Notes: generated from the letters alone by a model not told the origin. 7,700 nt of DNA from Gammaproteobacteria bacterium (GCA_030638455.1 DAOWEP010000009.1:1-7700); one strand, 5' to 3'; shown: positions 1 to 6,141, counted from the first letter of the stretch. Program-made: numbers and translations.

Positions 1-265
1 GCATGCTGGAGAATCCAGTTATCAGGGCAGGGAGAAATGCAATGACTACTCCATAGGTGTAGAACTGGAGGGTGATGACGATACGCCTTATGAAGATATC
101 CAGTATAAAGTATTGTCAGAAGTAGCAAGTCTGATTATCAGCTACTATCCTGCTATTACACCAGAACGAATTGTCGGGCATTGTGATATTGCCCCCGACC
201 GCAAGACAGATCCGGGCCCCGCGTTTGACTGGGCATATTTTCGTTCCTTGTTAATAGAGAAATAA
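1..265 (+). CDS. ampD: AmpD, 1,6-anhydro-N-acetylmuramyl-L-alanine amidase (3' part)
   Basis: This is the C-terminal 87 codons of the cytoplasmic zinc amidase that cleaves the peptide from 1,6-anhydro-MurNAc during cell-wall recycling. The frame is open from base 2 to the TAA at 263-265; the start lies outside the window. It reads HAGESSYQGREKCNDYSIG, then VELEG, and later GHCDIAPDRKTDPGPAFDW. These match the AmpD blocks HAG.S...GR..CND.SIGIELEG and GH.DIAP.RK.DPGP. The GHCDIAP His and the following DPG Asp correspond to zinc ligands known in the family. The stop comes soon after the FDW block, as is usual, so the 3' end looks intact. ampE begins 34 bases downstream, which is the classic ampDE arrangement. 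Loss of AmpD derepresses AmpR-controlled beta-lactamase where such a system exists; none is visible here. Confidence 0.95.
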   Translation, partial: HAGESSYQGREKCNDYSIGVELEGDDDTPYEDIQYKVLSEVASLIISYYPAITPERIVGHCDIAPDRKTDPGPAFDWAYFRSLLIEK

Positions 266-299
266 ATAATAGAAAAATAAACATACGGTTTTTATTCAT

Positions 300-1214
300 A
301 TGACACTAATTGCACTACTAACTTGTCTTGCACTTGAGATGTTCTGGCAAAGAGCGGATGAATACCGCCGTCTTGACTGGCTTAACCAATACACGGACTG
401 GATGCTGGGTCGTCTGGAAAAGGCATCCTGGCGAGATGGGGCTGCCGGGCTTGTTACCGTGCTGCTGGTGCCCATGCTGGTTGTCGGAACCGCTCAGTCT
501 GTGCTTGCCGGTGTATGGCTGGGTTTGCTTGAACTGATATTTGGTATTGTTGTACTGATCTATTGCTTGCGCTTCCAGTCACTGGACAGGTTGGTAGATG
601 AATACTGTGATGCAAGGGATGTAGAAGATGAAGCGAGGACTCAGTCTGTAGCGGCGGAGTTAATCGGGGAAGCTTCTATTTCTGATGATGATGTAGTAAA
701 GGCGGTATTAACCCAGTCGAATGAGCGTTTATTTTCAGTGTTGTTCTGGTTTGTTCTGCTTGGCCCACTGGGCGCATTGTTATGCAGGCTGTCATACTGG
801 TTGGGTTACGAGAGCTCTGGTTCGATGGAGGACAGTCAAGGAGGGCAGGAACCGGGTTTTACTGATGCAGCCAGACGCTTGTCGGGTATTCTTTCATGGG
901 CTCCAGCACGATTACTGGCTGTTGGGTATGCAGTTACTGGAAGTTTTGAAGATGCAGTACATGCATGGCGAGAAAGTACTCAAAGGACAGATGAGGGTTT
1001 TACGGAAGCAAATAGCCAGATACTGTATCAGACCGGCCTGGGTGCATTACGAGCCAGCTCATTACTGGCAGAGCAGCCTCAAAAAACAGAAAGAGATGAA
1101 GAAGAACGCTCAGGTTGCGCCATTATTCGAGCTGCGCATGGGCTGGTATTACGAGCCATCGTAGCATGGGCTATCGTAGTCGCGTTGGTTACTTTAGCGG
1201 GATGGGTAGCCTGA
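300..1214 (+). CDS. ampE: AmpE, inner-membrane protein of the ampDE operon (AmpE/CobD-like family)
   Basis: A 304-residue membrane protein. The start MTLIALLTCLALE resembles the E. coli AmpE start (MTLFTTLLVLIFE), which supports the ATG at 300 even though no good Shine-Dalgarno is visible. Hydrophobic segments lie at about residues 48-66, 68-90, 142-162 and 283-303. The conserved blocks NERLFSVLFWFVLLGPLGALL (from residue 141) and LSWAPARLLAVGYAVTGSFED (from 198) match the family pattern of a polytopic core followed by W.PARL...Y...G. It lies 34 bases after ampD and is probably cotranscribed with it. AmpE is described as a membrane sensor or signalling partner of AmpD; its biochemical role is not settled. 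It is slightly longer than the E. coli protein (about 284 residues), with the extra length in charged loops near residues 171-190 and 260-272. A rho-independent terminator follows. Confidence 0.93.
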   Translation: MTLIALLTCLALEMFWQRADEYRRLDWLNQYTDWMLGRLEKASWRDGAAGLVTVLLVPMLVVGTAQSVLAGVWLGLLELIFGIVVLIYCLRFQSLDRLVDEYCDARDVEDEARTQSVAAELIGEASISDDDVVKAVLTQSNERLFSVLFWFVLLGPLGALLCRLSYWLGYESSGSMEDSQGGQEPGFTDAARRLSGILSWAPARLLAVGYAVTGSFEDAVHAWRESTQRTDEGFTEANSQILYQTGLGALRASSLLAEQPQKTERDEEERSGCAIIRAAHGLVLRAIVAWAIVVALVTLAGWVA

Positions 1215-1235
1215 TAGTTTCAGGCGGATGTTCTT

Positions 1236-1267
1236 ACCCGTGGGCGAGACCCAGGGTATAATTTTTT
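1236..1267 (+). terminator. Rho-independent terminator after ampDE
   Basis: The stem is ACCC (1236-1239) and TGGG (1241-1244) pairing with CCCA (1250-1253) and GGGT (1254-1257). There is one bulged G at 1240 and a CGAGA loop. A run of six T (1262-1267) follows after a short AT stretch. It sits 22 bases after the ampE stop and before mak, so it separates the two units. Confidence 0.85.
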
Positions 1268-1346
1268 AACTGGCCATCGGGTTCATGCCGGCAAAGCTAA
1301 GTAATGTAAATAGGCTAAGATTAGAAATTATAAAACCATAATAATT

Positions 1347-2252
1347 ATGATAAGAATCGGCATTGATCTTGGTGGTACCAAGATTGAAGCAATTGCGCTG
1401 GATGATTCAGGTTCTACCCTGGTTCGTCGGCGTGTTGATACCCCGCAGAACGATTATGGTGCCATAGTACAATCCATTACCTCGCTAGTTGTTTCTATAG
1501 AAAAGGAGCAGGGTACAAATGCCCGTGTAGGGGTTGCGACACCAGGCGCAATTTCACCTACCTCAGGGTTGTTAAGAAATTCAAATTCCGTTTGCCTGAA
1601 TAATAAACCGCTGGATAAAGATCTGGCAGCGGCATTGTCTCGCCCGATTCGGTTGGCTAATGATGCGGATTGTTTTGCGTTATCAGAGGCAACGGATGGC
1701 GCAGCAGTAGGTGCTTATTCTGTGTTTGGTGTAATTGTGGGTACCGGTATTGGCGGTGGTGTTGTTATCGATGGCCGGTTGCTGCACGGGCCAAATGCCA
1801 TTGCCGGTGAATGGGGGCATAATCCATTGCCCTGGCCAGCTGATGAAGAACGTCCGGGTTTAGATTGCTATTGTGGTAAAAAGGGCTGTATCGAAACCTT
1901 TTTGTCCGGGCCTGGATTGAGTATTGATCATAAATTTCATGCAGGTGAAGACCTGACTGCGATCGAAATTATTGAGAGAGCCGGTCAGGGGGATATAAAG
2001 GCAGAGTGCACTTTGCAGCGCTATGAAGACCGTATGGCACGCGCACTGGCCAGTGTGATTAACGTGATTGATCCGGAAGTGATAGTGTTGGGTGGCGGTG
2101 TATCCAATATTTCACGATTATATGTAAATGTTCCGGGGCTATGGGGCCGGTATGTATTTTCAGACCATGCATCTACTCGCCTGGTGCAAGCCAGGCATGG
2201 GGATTCAAGTGGGGTTAGAGGGGCGGCCTGGTTATGGCCATGTAAGTATTAA
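1347..2252 (+). CDS. mak: ROK-family fructokinase (Mak-like sugar kinase)
   Basis: A 301-residue cytosolic sugar kinase predicted to phosphorylate D-fructose, possibly with mannose as a side substrate, using ATP. The phosphate-binding loop IGIDLGGTKIE is at residues 4-14. The catalytic-base motif LANDADC is at 103-109 (Asp106). A glycine-rich loop GTGIGGGV is at 132-139. The ROK substrate and zinc site is complete: GEWGHNPLPW at 154-163 (Glu155, His158) and CYCGKKGCIETF at 174-185 (Cys174, Cys176, Cys181). The C-terminal block HGDSSGVRGAAWLWP (284-298) and IDPEVIVLGGG (241-251) match E. coli Mak almost word for word, which is why fructokinase is preferred over the related NagK. Length is normal. 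No clear Shine-Dalgarno precedes the ATG, but homology begins at residue 1. The gene has its own spacer after the ampDE terminator and converges with the next gene, leaving 11 bases between the stops. Substrate identity is inferred from similarity. Confidence 0.92.
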   Translation: MIRIGIDLGGTKIEAIALDDSGSTLVRRRVDTPQNDYGAIVQSITSLVVSIEKEQGTNARVGVATPGAISPTSGLLRNSNSVCLNNKPLDKDLAAALSRPIRLANDADCFALSEATDGAAVGAYSVFGVIVGTGIGGGVVIDGRLLHGPNAIAGEWGHNPLPWPADEERPGLDCYCGKKGCIETFLSGPGLSIDHKFHAGEDLTAIEIIERAGQGDIKAECTLQRYEDRMARALASVINVIDPEVIVLGGGVSNISRLYVNVPGLWGRYVFSDHASTRLVQARHGDSSGVRGAAWLWPCKY

Positions 2253-2263
2253 TCAGACTTTCC

Positions 2264-3187
2264 CTAAGCGATATCGTCAGGACTTGCTATTGCATTTTGT
2301 AATAGGAGGGTTTTAACCTCCAGGCTGTCGATCGTATCCATCCTGGAGAAGGCGCCGTTCTTTTCTATCATGTCCAGGGTAATAACTGCATGCCCCGGTT
2401 GCCTGCGGAATACATGACCTCGGAGGGCAAAGGATTTGTTCTGTTCAGGTAATATCAGGTTTAGGGTAATTGTTTTATCAATAGAAATAAAAGTAGCAAG
2501 TGGTTCATCTTCACTGAATATTATTCTCACTGAGTGTTCGGCAAAGTCGGCCAGTGTACAATGAAGCACGTCAGGAGTTTCCCTTACCCTTATTGAAACC
2601 GGTAAGTTGGTATGCAGGCGGTAACTGCTTCGCTGGTCAGCTAGCATGAAAGAGTTTGTATCCACATCCAGCAATACGACTTCCTGATTGGCGTAAAAAC
2701 CCTCCTTGACCAGGGTTCTTCGGCTCACTGTGGTTTGTATGATGGGTAACCTGCTGCCCCTGTTATCAGCAATAATGGTGATATTATTTCCACGGGAAAG
2801 TCCGGAATTTCGGCCCAACGTTTCCTTGCTAAAGTAGTCCAGTTTTTCTTCCGAGCCTCCGCTCGCGGGGATAACAAACTGGAATTCATCGATGGAATCA
2901 AATTGCTCTTTTTTCCCTTCTGTAGTGAATACCATGATTTTTCTCTTGCCAGACTCCTTCCAGCTGATTTCGCTGTCAGAATAAAAGATATTACCATCGA
3001 CAAGATATGCAATTAAGATCGAATCCAGAACAATATTTTCATGGAATTCAGGGTAATAGTGTACCCTTGCACCAATAGGGTAATAGCTGTGAATCTTATG
3101 CAGCTTATTTAACCTGTCTACAGCGGGAGGTAGCTCTGATTCTGCAGAGGCGCCTGCATCATCATCTTTGTTGAATAACTTAATCAT
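2264..3187 (-). CDS. PilZ-like domain protein with degenerate c-di-GMP motif
   Basis: A 307-residue soluble protein with no signal peptide or membrane segment. It starts MIKLFNKDD, followed by an acidic, probably flexible stretch to about residue 22. An N-terminal beta-rich region (about 30-150) is arranged as in YcgR-type two-domain proteins, and a C-terminal region (about 183-295) looks PilZ-like. There the segment DQRSSYRLHTNLPVSIRVRE (184-203) resembles the PilZ entry strand, with Arg186 and Arg190 in the RxxxR position. The second c-di-GMP motif, normally (D/N)xSxxG, appears only as DFAEHSV (214-220), so ligand binding may be lost or altered. The ATG at 3187 has only weak upstream purines. 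It lies behind the cobalamin unit on the same strand, separated from its last open frame by 128 AT-rich bases and a hairpin, so it is probably a separate unit. Membership in the PilZ superfamily is moderately supported; function in motility, adhesion or another process is unknown. Confidence 0.75.
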   Translation of the reverse strand: MIKLFNKDDDAGASAESELPPAVDRLNKLHKIHSYYPIGARVHYYPEFHENIVLDSILIAYLVDGNIFYSDSEISWKESGKRKIMVFTTEGKKEQFDSIDEFQFVIPASGGSEEKLDYFSKETLGRNSGLSRGNNITIIADNRGSRLPIIQTTVSRRTLVKEGFYANQEVVLLDVDTNSFMLADQRSSYRLHTNLPVSIRVRETPDVLHCTLADFAEHSVRIIFSEDEPLATFISIDKTITLNLILPEQNKSFALRGHVFRRQPGHAVITLDMIEKNGAFSRMDTIDSLEVKTLLLQNAIASPDDIA

Positions 3188-3293
3188 TAAACATTATCTT
3201 TTATTTTATGTGTATTATCAGTAATAAATATAGATTAAAAAAACAGTTTTGTTATGTGAATCTGTAGCTTTGGCCTGCACAGTATGTGATTGT

Positions 3294-3315
3294 GTGAGCC
3301 TATATCGAGGCTCGC
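3294..3315 (-). terminator. Hairpin after the small 81-codon frame; possible weak terminator
   Basis: GAGCCT (3296-3301) and AGGCTC (3308-3313) form a perfect six-pair stem with a six-base loop. The stem extends to eight pairs with G3294-C3315 and a T-G wobble. On the minus strand it begins directly after the TAG at 3318-3316, where a terminator would be expected. No U-run follows on that strand, so intrinsic termination would be weak; it may instead stabilise a 3' end. Confidence 0.35.
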
Positions 3316-3561
3316 CTATATTTTATTCTTGATACCCCGTATTTTTGTGAGGGCTAGGCCAGCCTGGTTTGCCAGCATAATGGTTCGTTCCAGTCTTTCA
3401 ATTGTGCTGCGGCCCATGTATTTATGCTTAGGATTTCCGTTAAAGGCCTCAACCATGGCGCTTATCAGTTTTTCTCCTGGTGGGGTAGTATTGGTCAGCC
3501 ATTCCTGAATATCAATAACTTCATTTGAATGAGCTCTTGTGTATTTATTCAGCGACGCATT
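3316..3561 (-). CDS. 81-codon coding-like frame of unknown function with no normal start
   Basis: I do not recognise this protein. The frame is open from the codon after the methyltransferase-like gene's TAG (3564-3562) to a TAG at 3318-3316. It reads NASLNKYTRAHSNEVIDIQE at first, and later YMGRSTIERLERTIMLANQ followed by AGLALTKIRG. Codons begin mostly with A or G and the composition is protein-like. The C-terminal half is predicted to be helical and basic, so I think it codes. The first in-frame ATG is codon 36 (base 3456), with no well-placed ribosome site, and would leave only 46 residues. An ATG at 3560-3558 lies one base after the upstream stop, with AGGG four bases before it. That ATG is in another frame and meets TGA after three codons. 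A single extra base between 3557 and 3553 would join it to this frame. Options are a frameshifted small gene, a sequence error, a CTG or other rare start, or amber readthrough from the gene upstream. Confidence 0.45.
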   Translation of the reverse strand, partial: NASLNKYTRAHSNEVIDIQEWLTNTTPPGEKLISAMVEAFNGNPKHKYMGRSTIERLERTIMLANQAGLALTKIRGIKNKI

Positions 3562-4356
3562 CTACCCTATGGTCTTGTTTACTAGCCAGCCGAAGCGTTG
3601 TTTTTTATAGGGAGAAAATATGCTTTTCATTTCTCCAAGCGGTGTTGCCGGTATTTCCAGTTCTTTAAACAATCGCTGTTGTATATTGGCTTCTTCGGAG
3701 CCCTGGTTAATAATAAACAGGTAGCCCCCTTCTTGTAATAGATTCCATGCATATTGTAAAAGAAACTTTGGTTGAAAATATTGTATAGGCAGACCCCATG
3801 CTTGATGAGGCACTTGAGTTATAAATGGCAGGAACCAGGTGATTAGCGAATATTGACGTTGAAGTTCTTCGGCAGGCCCTACGAGGTATCGGCAACCCGG
3901 GAAGTTTTTTGCCATAGATTCACCGTATCCTCTGCGCGTGACCATATTCCAATAGCGTCTATGTGCATCAAGCTCTATTCCATCCCATGATGTTGGGCAG
4001 AAACTGTGAAGCCCTGGTAAATAGCCCCAGTTTTTGCTGCCAATATCAAGGTTCGTGCTATCTTTTCCATTGATGTGCATTTTTGAAAGATATTGATCAC
4101 AAAGATCGAGTATATACAGGCTTTCCTGATAATCCTGTTCGTTACAGGTAGCTGTCCAGTTTTGTGTTGGATATTTCTCTGTCAGGGTTTTGAATCGTTG
4201 TTTACCATGGGAGTCCAGTTTATTAAGTAGTGAGTCTGGCTGACAACGAAAAATATTGTATACAGGGAATGAGAATGTAAATGTATTTCGCAATCGCCAG
4301 AAAAGGATGCGCCTGAGTTCGCCTGTATCCAGCCACTTATTTTCGAGTTCTATCAT
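3562..4356 (-). CDS. Class I SAM-dependent methyltransferase-like protein of unknown substrate
   Basis: A 264-residue soluble protein with a Rossmann-type methyltransferase layout. NLDIGSKNWGYLPGLHSF (about residues 102-119) sits where motif I (the SAM glycine loop, normally GxGxG) is expected. WDGIELDAHRRY (124-135) has the acidic strand end of motif II. A hydrophobic strand ending FLPFITQVPHQAWGLP (about 175-190) is in the motif IV region, and LLQEGGYLFIINQG (206-219) is the usual late strand. It ends RFGWLVNK, typical of the last strand of this fold. The glycine loop is thin (DIGSKNWG), so activity is not assured. I chose the ATG at 4356, which overlaps the preceding gene by 20 bases and has AAGGAAG 12 bases upstream. 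An ATG at 4383 would add nine residues with a 47-base overlap and no ribosome site. It is translationally coupled to the adenosyltransferase gene, so a B12-linked role is possible but is inferred only from position. Confidence 0.7.
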   Translation of the reverse strand: MIELENKWLDTGELRRILFWRLRNTFTFSFPVYNIFRCQPDSLLNKLDSHGKQRFKTLTEKYPTQNWTATCNEQDYQESLYILDLCDQYLSKMHINGKDSTNLDIGSKNWGYLPGLHSFCPTSWDGIELDAHRRYWNMVTRRGYGESMAKNFPGCRYLVGPAEELQRQYSLITWFLPFITQVPHQAWGLPIQYFQPKFLLQYAWNLLQEGGYLFIINQGSEEANIQQRLFKELEIPATPLGEMKSIFSPYKKQRFGWLVNKTIG

Positions 4357-4891
4357 GTCGCCAAAGGACTTCCTTTCCACCATTGCTACGGGCCAGTACC
4401 CTTGCAGCTACAAATAGAAAATCCGAAAGCCTGTTCAAATATATCAATGATAAATGATTGGCCTCATCTGTGCGAGACAGCCTTAATAAATCGCGTTCTG
4501 CACGACGGCATACGGTTCTTGCGTGATGGCAATGTGCAGCAGCAAGGGTTCCGCCTGGAAGGATAAATTCTTTTAGCGGAGGTAAGTCGGAATTTAGTTT
4601 GTCCAGGTTTTCTTCCAGCGATTTAATGTGTTCATCACTTATGGCGACATGCCCTGGAATTGACAGCTCACCACCAAGATCAAATAATTCATGCTGGATT
4701 TTGGCCAAACAATTCTGGATTGATTCAGGGATTTCGCAGGCCAGCACAATACCGATAATACTGTTTAGTTCATCTACACAGCCAATGGCCTCCATACGAC
4801 CATTGTCTTTCTCTATGCGACTGCCATCTCCAAGACCGGTGGTTCCCTTGTCACCTGTGCGGGTGTAAATTTTAGATAGTCGATTTCCCAT
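4337..4891 (-). CDS. PduO-type ATP:cob(I)alamin adenosyltransferase
   Basis: A 184-residue cytosolic enzyme that transfers the 5'-deoxyadenosyl group of ATP to cob(I)alamin, making adenosylcobalamin. The N-terminal signature IYTRTGDKGTTGLGDG (8-23) forms the ATP triphosphate site of the family. VDELNSIIG (39-47), FILPGG (109-114), RTVCRRAER (125-133) and LNRLSDFLF (152-160) are the other diagnostic blocks. The Arg-Arg-x-Glu cluster and the Asn and Asp of LNRLSD correspond to active-site residues known from PduO and human MMAB. The length is normal for single-domain members. I chose the ATG at 4891 because homologues begin MGNRLSKIYTRTGDKG. A TTG at 4921, inside the end of the TonB gene, would add ten residues without homology. 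Neither has a good ribosome site, so translation probably depends on the upstream gene, whose stop lies 19 bases before. It is the second gene of the riboswitch unit, which fits corrinoid activation after uptake. Confidence 0.93.
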   Translation of the reverse strand: MGNRLSKIYTRTGDKGTTGLGDGSRIEKDNGRMEAIGCVDELNSIIGIVLACEIPESIQNCLAKIQHELFDLGGELSIPGHVAISDEHIKSLEENLDKLNSDLPPLKEFILPGGTLAAAHCHHARTVCRRAERDLLRLSRTDEANHLSLIYLNRLSDFLFVAARVLARSNGGKEVLWRHDRTRK

Positions 4892-4910
4892 GTGAGATTT
4901 AGTACTAAAA

Positions 4911-5666
4911 TTAACTGTCAATCAAATGATATTCTACCGGGACAACGATGTCATAGTGCATGCCCTGTAACCAGCTCTTTGCATCAGGGAGATATGCAGC
5001 TTTTTGCAAGCTGTTCAGGGCTGCATTGTCCAAAGAGGGATATCCAGAAGATCTGCGTAGTTGAATATTGCTAAGGCGGCCGCTGCCCTCGATACGTAGG
5101 CTCAGTTTAACCTGGCCTTGCCAGCCCTTTTTTCTGGCCAGTCTTGGATAATGAAAATATTCACTAAGCCTTTTCCCCAGACTGGCCTGTAGTAACTCAG
5201 ATGTTTCTGTAGAAATCTCACGCAACTTTCTTTTGCTAGCCCCCCTGGTAAATTCCGATTTAATTTTTTCTACATGTAGGCTGTCAGGTGTAGTTAGTTT
5301 CGGAGCAACTTTTTGCGTATTTGATTTTGATGCGGGTGTGCTTTGATTATTACTGTCTTTATGTCTGACCGTCAGGCTTGCTAGGGTTGTCTTAGTCAGC
5401 AGTGGTTTTTTTTCTGTAGTAGCAGGCACCGTGTTTATATGTGAAGAGTTTGCAGGCGAAGAGTTTACAGGTGAAGTGTTTGACAAAATGGAAATCGAGA
5501 GCATTTCTCCTGCATGCTCTTTTCCCGCAATCAAGGGGGTGCTGGTTTGTTCGCTCCAGAATGCAATTATTGCTAACAAATGGAATGCCAATGACCAAAG
5601 CAGCAGCTTATAAAAAGATGCCGTTTTGATTCTCGTTATTTCAGAAAACGCAGGTATTTTTTGCAT
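4911..5666 (-). CDS. TonB-family energy transducer, probably for corrinoid uptake
   Basis: A 251-residue TonB-like protein anchored in the inner membrane, which couples proton motive force to outer-membrane receptors. One N-terminal membrane segment, LLLWSLAFHLLAIIAFW, lies at about residues 21-37. A long periplasmic linker follows, rich in Ser, Thr, Asn and Lys rather than the usual Pro-Glu/Pro-Lys. The TonB C-terminal domain is at about 170-248, with YPRLARKKGWQGQVKLSLRI, GSGRLSNIQLRRSSGYPSLD, and NAALNSLQKA. The ATG at 5666 is preferred because AGGA lies eight bases upstream and the membrane segment follows promptly. In-frame ATGs at 5684 and 5690 and a TTG at 5711 would extend the N-terminus by 6, 8 or 15 residues. 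It is the first gene after a cobalamin riboswitch and directly precedes the adenosyltransferase gene. That points to a TonB paralogue dedicated to a BtuB-type receptor; no exbB, exbD or receptor gene is in the window. Confidence 0.88.
   Translation of the reverse strand: MQKIPAFSEITRIKTASFYKLLLWSLAFHLLAIIAFWSEQTSTPLIAGKEHAGEMLSISILSNTSPVNSSPANSSHINTVPATTEKKPLLTKTTLASLTVRHKDSNNQSTPASKSNTQKVAPKLTTPDSLHVEKIKSEFTRGASKRKLREISTETSELLQASLGKRLSEYFHYPRLARKKGWQGQVKLSLRIEGSGRLSNIQLRRSSGYPSLDNAALNSLQKAAYLPDAKSWLQGMHYDIVVPVEYHLIDS
5421..5480 (-). repeat. Four 15-bp tandem units in the TonB linker
   Basis: Units lie at 5466-5480, 5451-5465, 5436-5450 and 5421-5435, read in gene direction. The first three share the pattern AAC(A/T)CTTC(A/G)C at their start; the fourth is more diverged. 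They encode N-T-S-P-V, N-S-S-P-A, N-S-S-H-I and N-T-V-P-A, in frame. Such a unit lets the periplasmic linker change length in steps of five residues without breaking the gene. Confidence 0.75.
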
Positions 5667-5674
5667 GTCCTGTG

Positions 5675-5678
5675 TCCT
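5675..5678 (-). promoter_or_regulatory. Shine-Dalgarno AGGA favouring the TonB start at 5666
   Basis: AGGA on the minus strand lies eight bases before the ATG at 5666. The alternative starts at 5684, 5690 and 5711 have no comparable site. Confidence 0.6.
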
Positions 5679-5762
5679 GATCATTTCCATGCGGGTTCTT
5701 ATGCTCAGCAATTAATATAAAGGTAAAATACTTGAATAATATGATGTGCAGGGTGATGAGCG

Positions 5763-5797
5763 AGGTTCATAAGAACCTGTGTTGCCCGCCGCAACAT
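5763..5797 (-). promoter_or_regulatory. Leader hairpins between riboswitch and TonB gene; candidate expression platform
   Basis: Two perfect hairpins lie between the aptamer and the TonB start. The first, in gene direction, is TGTTGC/GCAACA (5780-5785 with 5791-5796) around a five-base loop. The second is AGGTTC/GAACCT (5763-5768 with 5773-5778) around a four-base loop. Neither is followed by a U-run, so they do not look like intrinsic terminators and control may be at translation. The first hairpin overlaps a segment (5784-5795) complementary to the conserved core of the aptamer, so it could take part in switching. The role is inferred from position and pairing. Confidence 0.45.
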
Positions 5798-5832
5798 AGT
5801 ATTCTATCCACTTATATTCAGATGGATGGTTT

Positions 5833-6064
5833 TAAGGCCGGTCTCCGGGCTTGTGAGAGCGTTCTATTGTTTATAGAAACAGCGTGGGTTTGATGCCTTC
5901 CCATGTGCGTATTGTACACAGTGGTGGTATATCAAGCCTTTACTCACTTACCGTTGCGGGGGCAGCATCGGACTTGGCAATAAACCTTTTATCTGAAAAT
6001 GGTTGATAACCTCACCGATTTCCCGTTTAATTCACTGGATACAGAAATTCCAGGGAAAACCTTA
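5833..6064 (-). promoter_or_regulatory. Cobalamin (adenosylcobalamin-type) riboswitch aptamer
   Basis: The minus strand carries the conserved cobalamin riboswitch blocks in order. ATTAAACGGGAAATCGGTG is read downward from about 6032. The near-invariant CTGCCCCCGCAACGGTAAG is at 5965-5947. Next come CCACTGTG near 5924 and ATGGGAAGGC near 5904. The B12-box-like GCCCGGAGACCGGCC ends at 5836. TAAGG (6064-6060) can pair with CCTTA (5837-5833) to close P1, which sets the limits given here. TTTCCC near the 5' side can pair with GGGAAA. At about 232 nt it is longer than usual, mostly because of an insertion in the ATCGG/CCGAT arm (5972-6014). It sits 167 bases before the chosen TonB start. In this family, ligand binding represses the downstream genes, here TonB and the adenosyltransferase. 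The riboswitch call is firm; exact helix boundaries are approximate. Confidence 0.95.
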
Positions 6065-6073
6065 GGTGGTCAC

Positions 6074-6102
6074 AACTTAAGCGGGTTACCGTAGTCTGTC
6101 AA
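6074..6102 (-). promoter_or_regulatory. Sigma-70-type promoter of the cobalamin unit
   Basis: A perfect -35 TTGACA (6102-6097) is followed after 17 bases by TAAGTT (6079-6074), a weak -10 matching three of six. Transcription would start near 6067, just before the P1 strand of the riboswitch at 6064. That is where a riboswitch promoter should lie, and the geometry is what makes the call credible despite the poor -10. Confidence 0.65.
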
Positions 6103-6141
6103 GCAGGATTTAATGTTTCTGATTGCTGATGAAGCGCTTTA

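Noticed and set aside
2304..2321. GGAGG...CCTCC hairpin near the convergent ends of mak and the PilZ-like gene
   Set aside because: It lies inside the coding region of the PilZ-like gene, and no T-run follows on the + strand, so I do not call it the mak terminator.
3290..3508. Open frame of 72 codons on the + strand
   Set aside because: It is antisense to the 81-codon minus-strand frame, which has better codon structure and sits in an operon position. The + frame has no ribosome site and no recognisable motif.
4599..4868. 89-codon + strand frame opposite the adenosyltransferase gene
   Set aside because: It is entirely antisense to a gene with strong family motifs and has no independent support.
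5705..5797. Possible 30-residue leader peptide (MLRRATQVLMNLAHHPAHH...) on the minus strand between riboswitch and TonB
   Set aside because: There is no good ribosome site, the ATG lies in a hairpin, and the codons include the structural elements of the leader. It is more likely a chance open frame.
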